Shown piece after piece: positions 1 through 5,310 of a DNA stretch of 5,745 nt. The notes beneath the pieces are model-generated. The model was given only the letters and a program-made list of their open reading frames with translations, had not been told where the DNA came from and searched no databases. Location of the stretch: assembly GCA_963513115.1 (NCBI GenBank), contig CAUPPN010000067.1, positions 1 through 5,745 of the forward strand, in the 5' to 3' direction. The position numbers and the translations under genes are program-made. Position 1 is the first letter of the stretch. Each line of letters starts with the position of its first letter. This DNA comes from JABCPO02 sp963513115 (GTDB lineage: Bacteria; Bacillota; Clostridia; TANB77; CAG-508).

Positions 1-16
1 GAGATAATGATAAGTA

Positions 17-817
17 ATGGTAGAAAAAAGTATTAAATTAGAAGATAAGAAGTATAAGAATTATAATGTGTATAGGAAAAAGATTGAAAGCAATGTATAC
101 AATGTTAAAATAGATGATTTTGAAGGCCCATTAGATCTTTTATGTTTTCTTGTTAAAAACAAGAAGATGGATATATATAATATAAATATTGCAGAATTAA
201 TAGATGAATATTTAAATTATATTTCTAATATGAAAAAGTCAAATCTAGAAATTGCATCAGAGTTTATTGTAATGACTACAAGCCTTCTTGTAATTAAGTC
301 AAAAAAACTACTTCCAAATAATAAGGAAGAAGTAGTAGAAGATGAAGAAGAGTTAATAGACAAGATAATTAGATATAAAAAATATAAGGAAGCGTCTAAA
401 AAGCTTGGTAAAATGTATGAAGAAAATAGCTATAGGATGGCAAATACAAACTATGTGCTTAACCTACCTAAAAAAGAATTTGATGCAACAGAGGATGAAT
501 ATGATTACATTGAACTTGCTAAAATATATAAGAAAATGATATTAAATTATAAAGAAAAAGAAAACAAGAAAGAAAAAGATATAGAAAAAATTGCATTAAG
601 AGAAAATGTATCAGTAAGAAGCAAGTTAAAAGAAATACTAATTATATTTAAGAAAAAGGCTACATTTGGTTTTAAGAAAGTATTTGGAAAACAAAGCAAG
701 GGTGAAAATGTAGCGGCATTTTTAGCAGTACTTGAGATGTCTAATAAAAACAAGGTTACATTAAAACAAGATGGGCTATTTGAAGAAATTGAAGTAAAAA
801 AGTTAAAAAACAGATAG
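17..817 (+). CDS. scpA: ScpA, segregation and condensation protein A (kleisin of SMC-ScpAB)
   Basis: ScpA is the kleisin that bridges the head domains of the SMC dimer and binds ScpB. The complex compacts and separates newly replicated chromosomes on the nucleoid. Seen here: the family N-terminal signature FEGPLDLL at residues 35-42, the helix that follows (DIYNINIAELIDEYLNYI, 52-69), the second signature ASEFIVMTTSLLVIKSKKLLP region at 80-100, a charged linker, and a C-terminal winged-helix region at about 196-262 with NVAAFLAVLEM at 231-241. Length 266 is normal. The N-terminus is about 25-30 residues longer than is usual before the FEGPLDLL motif. The start is constrained, because codons at 5-13 are three in-frame stops (TAA TGA TAA) and the next in-frame ATG (Met51) lies inside the first motif. 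A frame ending DNDK-stop at 15-17 would overlap this ATG by one base (TAATG), which would suit coupling to an upstream gene lying mostly outside the window. ScpB does not follow, although it commonly does in Firmicutes. Confidence 0.93.
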   Translation: MVEKSIKLEDKKYKNYNVYRKKIESNVYNVKIDDFEGPLDLLCFLVKNKKMDIYNINIAELIDEYLNYISNMKKSNLEIASEFIVMTTSLLVIKSKKLLPNNKEEVVEDEEELIDKIIRYKKYKEASKKLGKMYEENSYRMANTNYVLNLPKKEFDATEDEYDYIELAKIYKKMILNYKEKENKKEKDIEKIALRENVSVRSKLKEILIIFKKKATFGFKKVFGKQSKGENVAAFLAVLEMSNKNKVTLKQDGLFEEIEVKKLKNR

Positions 818-950
818 AAAAAATGAATGGCAAATTACAAATAGTAAAAAAATATAAACAATAAGAAACAAAAACAAAAAGTAAAAAAAGAAACAGGAAA
901 CAAAAAACAAGAAATAAAAAAACAAAAAATATTAATTAATATATAATTAA

Positions 951-978
951 TGTACAATTAAAAATAATTATATATAAT
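951..978 (+). promoter_or_regulatory. Possible sigma-A promoter for nagB
   Basis: TGTACA (951-956; four of six matches to TTGACA) lies 16 bases from a perfect TATAAT (973-978). It would give a leader of about 60 bases before the nagB start. The surrounding sequence is almost pure A/T, so chance -10 boxes are common and this call is weak. An 8-base inverted repeat (931-938 with 944-951, 5-base spacer) abuts the -35 box, but it is made only of A and T. Confidence 0.3.
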
Positions 979-1009
979 AAATAATAATATATTAAATATA
1001 TTAAAAAAG

Positions 1010-1044
1010 ATTACTTACATAAAATTAAAATAAAAGGAAGTAAT
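1010..1044 (+). promoter_or_regulatory. Short inverted repeat overlapping the nagB Shine-Dalgarno
   Basis: ATTACTT (1010-1016) is perfectly complementary to AAGTAAT (1038-1044), with 21 bases between. The right arm covers the last three bases of the ribosome binding site AAGGAAG (1034-1040). A folded leader could partly mask the site and tune nagB translation. The stem is only 7 pairs with one G-C pair, so it would be weak on its own. Confidence 0.2.
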
Positions 1045-1048
1045 TATT

Positions 1049-1786
1049 ATGAAAGAAGTTTTTGTAAATGATTTACATATTATATATGTAGATAGTGAAA
1101 AGGAATTAGGAAAATTAGTAGCAAGTGAAATAATAGAAGAAGTAATTAAAAAACCAGATACTGTATTAGGACTTGCAACTGGATCATCTCCTATACCTGT
1201 GTATAAAGAGTTAAGTAAGCTATATAAGGATAAGGCGGTAGATTTTTCTAAAGTTAGGTCATTTAATTTAGATGAATATGTTGGAATAAGTTATGATAAT
1301 GAAAATAGTTATCACAAGTTTATGTATGATAATTTATTCAATAATATAAATGAAGATGAAGAAAATATAAATATACCAGATCCTAAATCAGAAGATGAAG
1401 AAGAATTAAAAGAAATATGCAAAAAATATGATGAAAAAATTAAAGAACTTGGAATAGACCTTCAAATACTTGGAATGGGTGTAAATGGTCATATTGCATT
1501 TAATGAACCAAACAATGTAAGAGCAAATACTAGTATCGTAAAATTAAAAGAAGAAACAATAAAAGCTAATGCAAGGTTTTTTAAAGACGAAAAAGATGTA
1601 CCAAGATATGCAATGTCTATGGGATTAAAACAAATATTATCTAGTAAGAAGATAATTGCAATAATATCTGGTAAGAGTAAAAAAGAAGCGTTTGAAAGAT
1701 TATTAAAACAAGATACAGTAACAGATGAGTTTCCAATATCATTTTTGAAACTACATGATAATACAAAAATATATGTTTTAGTATAA
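1049..1786 (+). CDS. nagB: NagB, glucosamine-6-phosphate deaminase
   Basis: NagB converts glucosamine 6-phosphate and water to fructose 6-phosphate and ammonia in the cytoplasm. This is the step that sends amino sugars from the wall or host glycans into glycolysis. Seen here: the phosphate-binding loop GLATGSSPIPVY (41-52), FNLDEYVG (72-79) with the catalytic Asp75, and GMGVNGHIAFNEP (142-154) with His148 and Glu153, which correspond to Asp72, His143 and Glu148 of the E. coli enzyme. Asn146 stands where E. coli has Asp141, as in the Bacillus-type enzyme. The 245-residue length matches the short Gram-positive form; the extended C-terminal part of the 266-residue allosteric E. coli enzyme is missing. 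The start follows AAGGAAG at 1034-1040 with 8 bases of spacing. The M50 protease gene follows after 12 bases. No nagA is visible, so the usual deacetylase partner must be elsewhere. Confidence 0.96.
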   Translation: MKEVFVNDLHIIYVDSEKELGKLVASEIIEEVIKKPDTVLGLATGSSPIPVYKELSKLYKDKAVDFSKVRSFNLDEYVGISYDNENSYHKFMYDNLFNNINEDEENINIPDPKSEDEEELKEICKKYDEKIKELGIDLQILGMGVNGHIAFNEPNNVRANTSIVKLKEETIKANARFFKDEKDVPRYAMSMGLKQILSSKKIIAIISGKSKKEAFERLLKQDTVTDEFPISFLKLHDNTKIYVLV

Positions 1787-1798
1787 TTAAGGAGAATT

Positions 1799-2554
1799 AT
1801 GAATAATCAAAACCAATATCAAAATAATATGAATAGAAATAGTAATAGTAACTATAATAATTATGAAAACACAAGAATATTAATTACAATAGCAACAATA
1901 ATAATGCTACTTATTATATTTAAAAAAGATGGAATGAGTATGCTATATTCAATACCAGCACTTTTAATAGCACTGTCTGTTCATGAAGCATCACACGCAT
2001 TTGTAGCAAATAAGTATGGTGATAATACAAGCAAGGGGAGAATAAGTTTAAACCCATTTAAACATATTGATATGTTAGGACTTTTATCACTTTTAACTAT
2101 AGGTGTTGGATGGGGAAAACCTGTAAGTATTGATCCTAGAAATTTTAGTGGATCTAAAAAAAGAATGGATCAAATAGAAGCTAAAGTTGCATTTGCAGGG
2201 CCACTTTCAAACATTGTAACAGCATTTATTTTTTCATTAATAATGGTACTTTGCATAAAAATGGGTGCAATGTCAGAGATTGTGTATACAATACTATTTC
2301 AAATAGTTGTTACAAATATTGGACTTGGATTATTTAATTTGATTCCAATACCACCTATGGATGGATACAAGGTGTTTAGACCATTACTTTCAGAAAATAT
2401 TAAAACATTTTTAGATAAAAATGAAGAAATAATAGGATTTATATGGATATTAATAATTGCATCAGGAGTTAATCTAAATTTTATATCTGTAGGTGTAAAA
2501 TCAATTAGTAAATTTATGTTTAAACTTTGGCTTACTATATTTGGTGTAGTATAA
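1799..2554 (+). CDS. M50-family site-2-type intramembrane zinc metalloprotease
   Basis: This is a polytopic membrane protease of the site-2 protease group, which cuts substrates within or near the membrane; the substrate cannot be told from sequence. Seen here: zinc motif HEASH (62-66, HExxH) inside a hydrophobic segment; the conserved stretch GRISLNPFKHIDMLG (80-94); a short hydrophobic segment with GWGKPVSIDP (104-113); AFAGPLSN (131-138) starting another membrane helix; and NLIPIPPMDG (180-189), where Asp188 is the expected third zinc ligand. Further hydrophobic segments lie near 27-41, 160-180 and 213-235. No PDZ domain is present and 251 residues fits the short subfamily. The first 24 residues are a low-complexity Asn/Gln-rich tail, probably cytoplasmic. 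The start follows AAGGAG (1789-1794) and lies 12 bases after nagB, so the two are probably cotranscribed. Short M50 genes often sit directly before scpA in Clostridia (general knowledge); here one lies two genes after it. Confidence 0.93.
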   Translation: MNNQNQYQNNMNRNSNSNYNNYENTRILITIATIIMLLIIFKKDGMSMLYSIPALLIALSVHEASHAFVANKYGDNTSKGRISLNPFKHIDMLGLLSLLTIGVGWGKPVSIDPRNFSGSKKRMDQIEAKVAFAGPLSNIVTAFIFSLIMVLCIKMGAMSEIVYTILFQIVVTNIGLGLFNLIPIPPMDGYKVFRPLLSENIKTFLDKNEEIIGFIWILIIASGVNLNFISVGVKSISKFMFKLWLTIFGVV

Positions 2555-2593
2555 AAATGTTATAGGTATTGCAAAATATGTAAAAATGTTATA
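2552..2593 (+). repeat. 13-base direct repeat around a promoter
   Basis: TAAAAATGTTATA occurs at 2552-2564 and again, without change, at 2581-2593. The starts are 29 bases apart, close to a whole number of helical turns. The first copy begins at the stop codon of the M50 gene. The second copy runs into the -10 box of the small-gene promoter. It may be a paired regulator site or a chance local duplication in AT-rich DNA. Confidence 0.4.
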
Positions 2594-2597
2594 TAAT
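2569..2597 (+). promoter_or_regulatory. Sigma-A-type promoter for the 50-residue protein gene
   Basis: TTGCAA (2569-2574) and a perfect TATAAT (2592-2597) are separated by the optimal 17 bases. Transcription would begin near 2604, about 26 bases before the chosen ATG at 2630, leaving room only for the ribosome binding site. The promoter starts 15 bases after the stop of the M50 gene, so the small gene may be read both from here and from upstream. Confidence 0.55.
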
Positions 2598-2618
2598 TGA
2601 TTTACATCTTTACAAAAA

Positions 2619-2623
2619 GGAGG
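2619..2623 (+). promoter_or_regulatory. Strong Shine-Dalgarno that sets the start of the 50-residue gene
   Basis: GGAGG, within AAAAAGGAGGAAAAAT, lies six bases before the ATG at 2630. It decides the start: a longer version of this frame beginning at a TTG (2597) would put this site inside the coding region and begin within the promoter -10 box. Confidence 0.85.
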
Positions 2624-2629
2624 AAAAAT

Positions 2630-2782
2630 ATGTTTGGAGAAAAAGAATTAAGAGAAGTTTTAGATAATAAGTTTGACGTACAAAGATATATTAAAAGTGC
2701 AGACATTTTTTCTAATGCCCTAGAAGAATATAGTAGATGTAAAGAGATAGAAAAACAAAGAAATGAATTAGAAGAAAGATAA
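2630..2782 (+). CDS. Small charged helical protein of unknown function (50 residues)
   Basis: I do not recognise this protein. It begins MFGEKELREVLDNKFD and ends in a Lys/Glu-rich stretch (KEIEKQRNELEER, 38-50). Thirteen residues are acidic and ten basic, and there is one cysteine (Cys37). Hydrophobic residues recur at helix-like spacing, and I see no signal peptide or membrane segment, so a soluble helical hairpin or short coiled coil is the likely fold. The evidence that it is real is in its surroundings: a promoter with ideal spacing, a strong ribosome binding site at correct distance, normal codon use for this genome, and a strong terminator 33 bases after the stop. It is therefore expressed as its own short transcript. 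Its job cannot be inferred from its neighbours. Confidence 0.8.
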   Translation: MFGEKELREVLDNKFDVQRYIKSADIFSNALEEYSRCKEIEKQRNELEER

Positions 2783-2814
2783 AATATAATATAAAAATAT
2801 AATATATATTAAAT

Positions 2815-2842
2815 AAAATAAGAGCTAAGCTCTTATTTTTTT
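2815..2842 (+). terminator. Strong rho-independent terminator
   Basis: The arms AAAATAAGAGC (2815-2825) and GCTCTTATTTT (2829-2839) form a perfect 11-pair stem closed by a three-base TAA loop, and the T-run covers 2836-2842. It ends the transcript of the 50-residue gene and separates it from the large gene downstream. The A-rich left flank could give some termination in the reverse direction, but no minus-strand gene is visible to use it. Confidence 0.92.
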
Positions 2843-2860
2843 ATGTTTTTAAGTGATTAA

Positions 2861-2923
2861 TTTGCATATTTTGATGAATATATGGAAGACTTAACACTTA
2901 CGGAAATAAGAGATGTAACATAA
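2861..2923 (+). pseudogene. Possible coding relic between terminator and palindrome
   Basis: This short open stretch reads FAYFDEYMEDLTLTEIRDVT and then TAA. It is less repetitive than the surrounding spacer, uses unusual codons for this window (for example ACG), and looks like the tail of a protein. The frame is closed upstream by a TAA at 2858-2860, and the internal ATG at 2882 has no convincing ribosome binding site. It could be the remnant of a deleted gene or chance; 20 codons is too short to decide. Confidence 0.15.
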
Positions 2924-2926
2924 TTT

Positions 2927-2946
2927 TAACAATATATATATTGTTA
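2927..2946. promoter_or_regulatory. Perfect 20-base palindrome, candidate operator
   Basis: TAACAATATA (2927-2936) is followed directly by its exact reverse complement TATATTGTTA (2937-2946). The right end contains TTGTTA, which is also the proposed -35 hexamer of the next gene. Perfect 10+10 symmetry is what a homodimeric helix-turn-helix repressor binds, and occupancy here would block the promoter. As RNA it would be a loopless AT stem with no adjacent T-run, so it is a poor terminator. Confidence 0.45.
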
Positions 2947-2969
2947 TTTCATTTCTTAAAGCATATACT
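2941..2969 (+). promoter_or_regulatory. Sigma-A-type promoter for the 736-residue protein gene
   Basis: TTGTTA (2941-2946) and TATACT (2964-2969; five of six matches) are separated by 17 bases. Transcription would begin near 2976, giving a leader of about 17 bases that holds little more than the GGAGG ribosome binding site (2983-2987). The -35 box lies inside the 20-base palindrome. Confidence 0.5.
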
Positions 2970-2992
2970 ATAGATATATTTAGGAGGAAAAT

Positions 2993-5203
2993 ATGCAAAT
3001 TATAGTAAATGATGCTATGTCACTTAATGCTAGGATGATAATAACTGAAGAAAAGATAATATCAAATATATATAAAGTAAAAAAATTAATATCACCAAAT
3101 AGTAAAAGACAAATAATTAAATTAGAAGATGATGCATACTTCAAAGATTTAGTAGAATCAATAACATCATATTTAAAAGAATACCCTAACAAAAAGAATT
3201 TTCCTCAAGATGTATATAAAGAAGCCTATGATTTAGTTGAATATGCAACAGAAGAATTTGGTAGAAATAATAGAAAAGTAGAAGAACTAATAACAAAAAG
3301 AGAACAAAATATTAAACAAGCTATGCTACTAAAAGAAGCATATGAAACTGTTTCTGAAAAAGAAGAAGGATGGATTGACAATTTAGGCAGATATGAAGGA
3401 AGATTTAGCAAAAAAATAGCAGAAAGTTTAACAATAATTGCAAATGAAGGAAATAAGACAGAAGAAGAAATAGAAGAAGCAAAAACTACAATAACTTCTA
3501 AAATATCTAATTTGGAATCAAATCTTTTTATACAAATTGATTTAGAAAGAATAGAAGACAGAACTAAAGCACTAAGCTATATTGGAATTGAAGTGGCTGA
3601 AAGTTTAAGACAAATACCAGCACCAGTTGATACAGATAAACTAAGTAGTGAAGAAAAAGAATTACTAGAACAAGAAATTCAGAAAGAAAAAGAAGAATTA
3701 GAACTACAAAAAATAGAGGCAGAAAAAAGAAAAAATCAAGAAAGAATTGAAAAAGAACAAGCAGAGCAAGATAGTTTTAAAACAGATAGTGAGATTATAG
3801 AAAATCAAAAAGTATATGCTGGTACATATAATGTAATATCATATAATGAAATACCTGATACAAACCAAGTTATATCTTTTGCACAACCTATTACACAAAT
3901 AAGTGATACAAGTTTTGAAACTATAGAAAATAATCAAAATGGTGATGAATTAGAAAAATTTAATATAGTATTTAAAAAGCCACAAGTTCAAAATGTACAA
4001 ACATATAATATATCTAAAAATATTGAAGCAAATGATTTTTCACAGATGATTGCAGAAAATATTCCAAAAATACAAAATACAGTTGTAGAAAATGCAAAAC
4101 ATAATTTTGAGGAAATTACATTAGATCCAATTATGGAAATGGAAAAACTTAGAAATGAAATAATTACTTCTCCAATAATTGATAATTATATTAATAAAGA
4201 AAGTAATGATATAGTAGAAGATAATATATATAAAAGACAAAATGCTACAAATACAGCTAAAGAAGATGAAAAAGAAGAATTTAAAATAGTATTTAAAAAT
4301 ATGGAAAATGGACTAGATAATAAATCACCAATTGAAATAATACTAAAAGATGAACCGGAGAAAATAGAAGAATCTAATAATAAAATTGATAATTTTATAG
4401 AAGACAAAGAAGAAAATAATCAAAAAGAAGATGCTGAAAATAATATATATAAAACTGAAACTGTAAATGAAAATTTAAATGTAAGCAAGCAAATTAATAC
4501 AGAAGATGAAGTACAAAATGTATTAAGAGAAAAAAGAGCAAAAGTATTAGAAGAATTAGAAGAAGAAAAAGAAGATGTCATACCGAATACAAATGCATAT
4601 AATTCTAATAGTATCATAGTAGGAGAAGATCTAGCAGATGACATATTAAATGCATTTGAAAATACAGAAAAAATAGCAATAGACCAAGACATATATAATT
4701 TAAAAGGACAAAGTGATTTTGGAAAAGAAGAACAAGTAGAAAATGTATCAAAAGAAACTATGAGCGAAGAAAATGAAGAGTTACCAGAAGAATTACTAGA
4801 ACATGTTGATGTATTTGCAAAACTTTTAGGAAAAGATGTAAAAGAAACAAAAATTAAAAAAGCAAAAAAAGAGGCAGAACAAAAGCAAGTTAAAGCAGCA
4901 AGAATAGTGCCTAAATATGAAGATGAAGATTATGATGAATTAGACGAAGATGAACAAGAAATAATAGACAATTATGGTAGAGATGAATATTATGCAAAAA
5001 CAAAAGAACAAGAGCAGGATACAAATAAGATAATTGAAAATTCTATGTTTAAAAATGAAGAAGAAAAGAAAGCTTTTTTCGAACATAGAAATATAATAAA
5101 AAAAGATGAAAACAAAGGATTGTTTTCAAAGATAAAAAAAGGAATAATTTCAATATTTGCACAAAGAGTTCATGAAGAACCAAGTTTAAACAAGAATAAT
5201 TAA
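2993..5203 (+). CDS. Large acidic coiled-coil protein of unknown function with amphipathic C-terminal helix
   Basis: I do not recognise this 736-residue protein. The start is firm: GGAGG at 2983-2987, five bases before the ATG. It has no signal peptide, no membrane-spanning segment, no cysteine and one tryptophan (Trp127), so it is probably cytoplasmic. In order: a mixed-composition, mostly helical region (about 1-210) that looks like a folded domain; a Glu/Lys/Gln coiled coil (about 215-261); a long low-complexity acidic region (about 262-590) with repeated short motifs, KFNIVFKKP (322-330) and EFKIVFKN (429-436), and DNIYK (410-414), NNIYK (483-487) and DIYN (566-569); a short helix-forming patch VLREKRAKVLEELEEE (510-525); a helix LPEELLEHVDVFAKLLG (597-613); a basic helix; an acidic cluster (643-659); and an amphipathic helix GLFSKIKKGIISIFAQRV (709-726) close to the end. 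That helix could bind membrane. A scaffold or adaptor role is inference only. The gene stands alone between its own promoter and a terminator. Confidence 0.88.
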   Translation: MQIIVNDAMSLNARMIITEEKIISNIYKVKKLISPNSKRQIIKLEDDAYFKDLVESITSYLKEYPNKKNFPQDVYKEAYDLVEYATEEFGRNNRKVEELITKREQNIKQAMLLKEAYETVSEKEEGWIDNLGRYEGRFSKKIAESLTIIANEGNKTEEEIEEAKTTITSKISNLESNLFIQIDLERIEDRTKALSYIGIEVAESLRQIPAPVDTDKLSSEEKELLEQEIQKEKEELELQKIEAEKRKNQERIEKEQAEQDSFKTDSEIIENQKVYAGTYNVISYNEIPDTNQVISFAQPITQISDTSFETIENNQNGDELEKFNIVFKKPQVQNVQTYNISKNIEANDFSQMIAENIPKIQNTVVENAKHNFEEITLDPIMEMEKLRNEIITSPIIDNYINKESNDIVEDNIYKRQNATNTAKEDEKEEFKIVFKNMENGLDNKSPIEIILKDEPEKIEESNNKIDNFIEDKEENNQKEDAENNIYKTETVNENLNVSKQINTEDEVQNVLREKRAKVLEELEEEKEDVIPNTNAYNSNSIIVGEDLADDILNAFENTEKIAIDQDIYNLKGQSDFGKEEQVENVSKETMSEENEELPEELLEHVDVFAKLLGKDVKETKIKKAKKEAEQKQVKAARIVPKYEDEDYDELDEDEQEIIDNYGRDEYYAKTKEQEQDTNKIIENSMFKNEEEKKAFFEHRNIIKKDENKGLFSKIKKGIISIFAQRVHEEPSLNKNN

Positions 5204-5233
5204 AACCTTAATTTATTTAATTATAGATAGAAT

Positions 5234-5282
5234 ATATAAATGTATTAATTATTATAATATAGTTGTACATTTATATTTTTTT
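5234..5282 (+). terminator. Probable weak intrinsic terminator after the 736-residue gene
   Basis: ATATAAATGTA (5234-5244) is exactly complementary to TACATTTATAT (5266-5276), an 11-pair stem with a 21-base AT-rich loop, followed by a T-run at 5276-5282. The stem has only one G-C pair and the loop is large, so it should be weak. Its position, about 30 bases after the stop and before the next promoter, and the T-run support the call. Confidence 0.45.
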
Positions 5283-5294
5283 AAGTTTTAAATA

Positions 5295-5310
5295 CTTCAA
5301 GAGATTGAAG
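5295..5310. promoter_or_regulatory. Inverted repeat overlapping a -35 box
   Basis: CTTCAA (5295-5300) and TTGAAG (5305-5310) are exact reverse complements separated by GAGA. The right arm is also the proposed -35 hexamer of the next gene. On DNA this could be an operator. As RNA it would form a 6-pair stem with a stable GNRA-type loop, but transcription from the proposed promoter starts downstream of it. Confidence 0.3.

Larger units (their letters stand above)
818..1048 (+). other. Adenine-rich intergenic gap with possible frameshifted small ORF
   Basis: This 231-base stretch has no intact gene. From about 848 to 930 it is nearly all A with scattered C and G and very few T. From about 930 to 1005 it becomes pure-looking A/T. 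The first part still looks like coding sequence: the frame 848-946 is open for 32 codons and reads as a Lys/Gln-rich tail (KKQKQKVKKETGNKKQEIKK, residues of that frame). The ATG at 823, five bases after the scpA stop, opens a different frame that ends at 864. Removing one A from the A7 run at 846-852 would join the two into a 40-residue basic protein ending at 946. No good ribosome binding site precedes the ATG. I see no GC-containing terminator hairpin after scpA. The last 100 bases hold the probable nagB promoter and leader. Confidence 0.4.

Noticed and set aside
1..30. C-terminal end of an upstream gene
   Set aside because: Two frames could end here (stop at 15-17 or 28-30). With so few codons visible neither can be preferred, so no feature is called.
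547..753. Minus-strand 68-codon frame inside scpA
   Set aside because: It is antisense to the ScpA linker and winged-helix region, with Phe/Ser/Ile composition typical of a shadow frame and no ribosome binding site.
68..817. GTG at 68 as the ScpA start
   Set aside because: It would give a more typical N-terminus length, but the sequence just upstream is only a poor Shine-Dalgarno, and the ATG at 17 overlaps a possible upstream stop in a coupling arrangement.
985..1003. 8-pair hairpin TAATATAT / ATATATTA as a terminator for scpA
   Set aside because: It has no G-C pair and is followed by an A-run rather than a T-run. Such structures are expected by chance in pure A/T sequence.
2597..2782. Longer 61-residue version of the small protein, starting at a TTG
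   Set aside because: The TTG overlaps the last base of the TATAAT box, so it would lie before the transcription start, and it has no ribosome binding site. The GGAGG at 2619-2623 clearly serves the ATG at 2630.
2980..3411. Minus-strand open frames across the start of the large gene
   Set aside because: They are Ser/Phe/Ile-rich mirror images of Glu/Lys/Asn codons, lack ribosome binding sites and promoters, and overlap a well-supported gene.
4186..4692. Two minus-strand open frames (4186-4407 and 4420-4692)
   Set aside because: They are long only because the A-rich sense codons avoid creating stops on the opposite strand; composition is low-complexity Ser/Phe and no start signals are visible.
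2993..5203. Reading the large protein as an SMC, Rad50 or other long coiled-coil ATPase
   Set aside because: There is no P-loop, no signature motif and no ABC-type C-terminal domain; the only clear coil is about 45 residues. Matches would reflect Glu/Lys composition.
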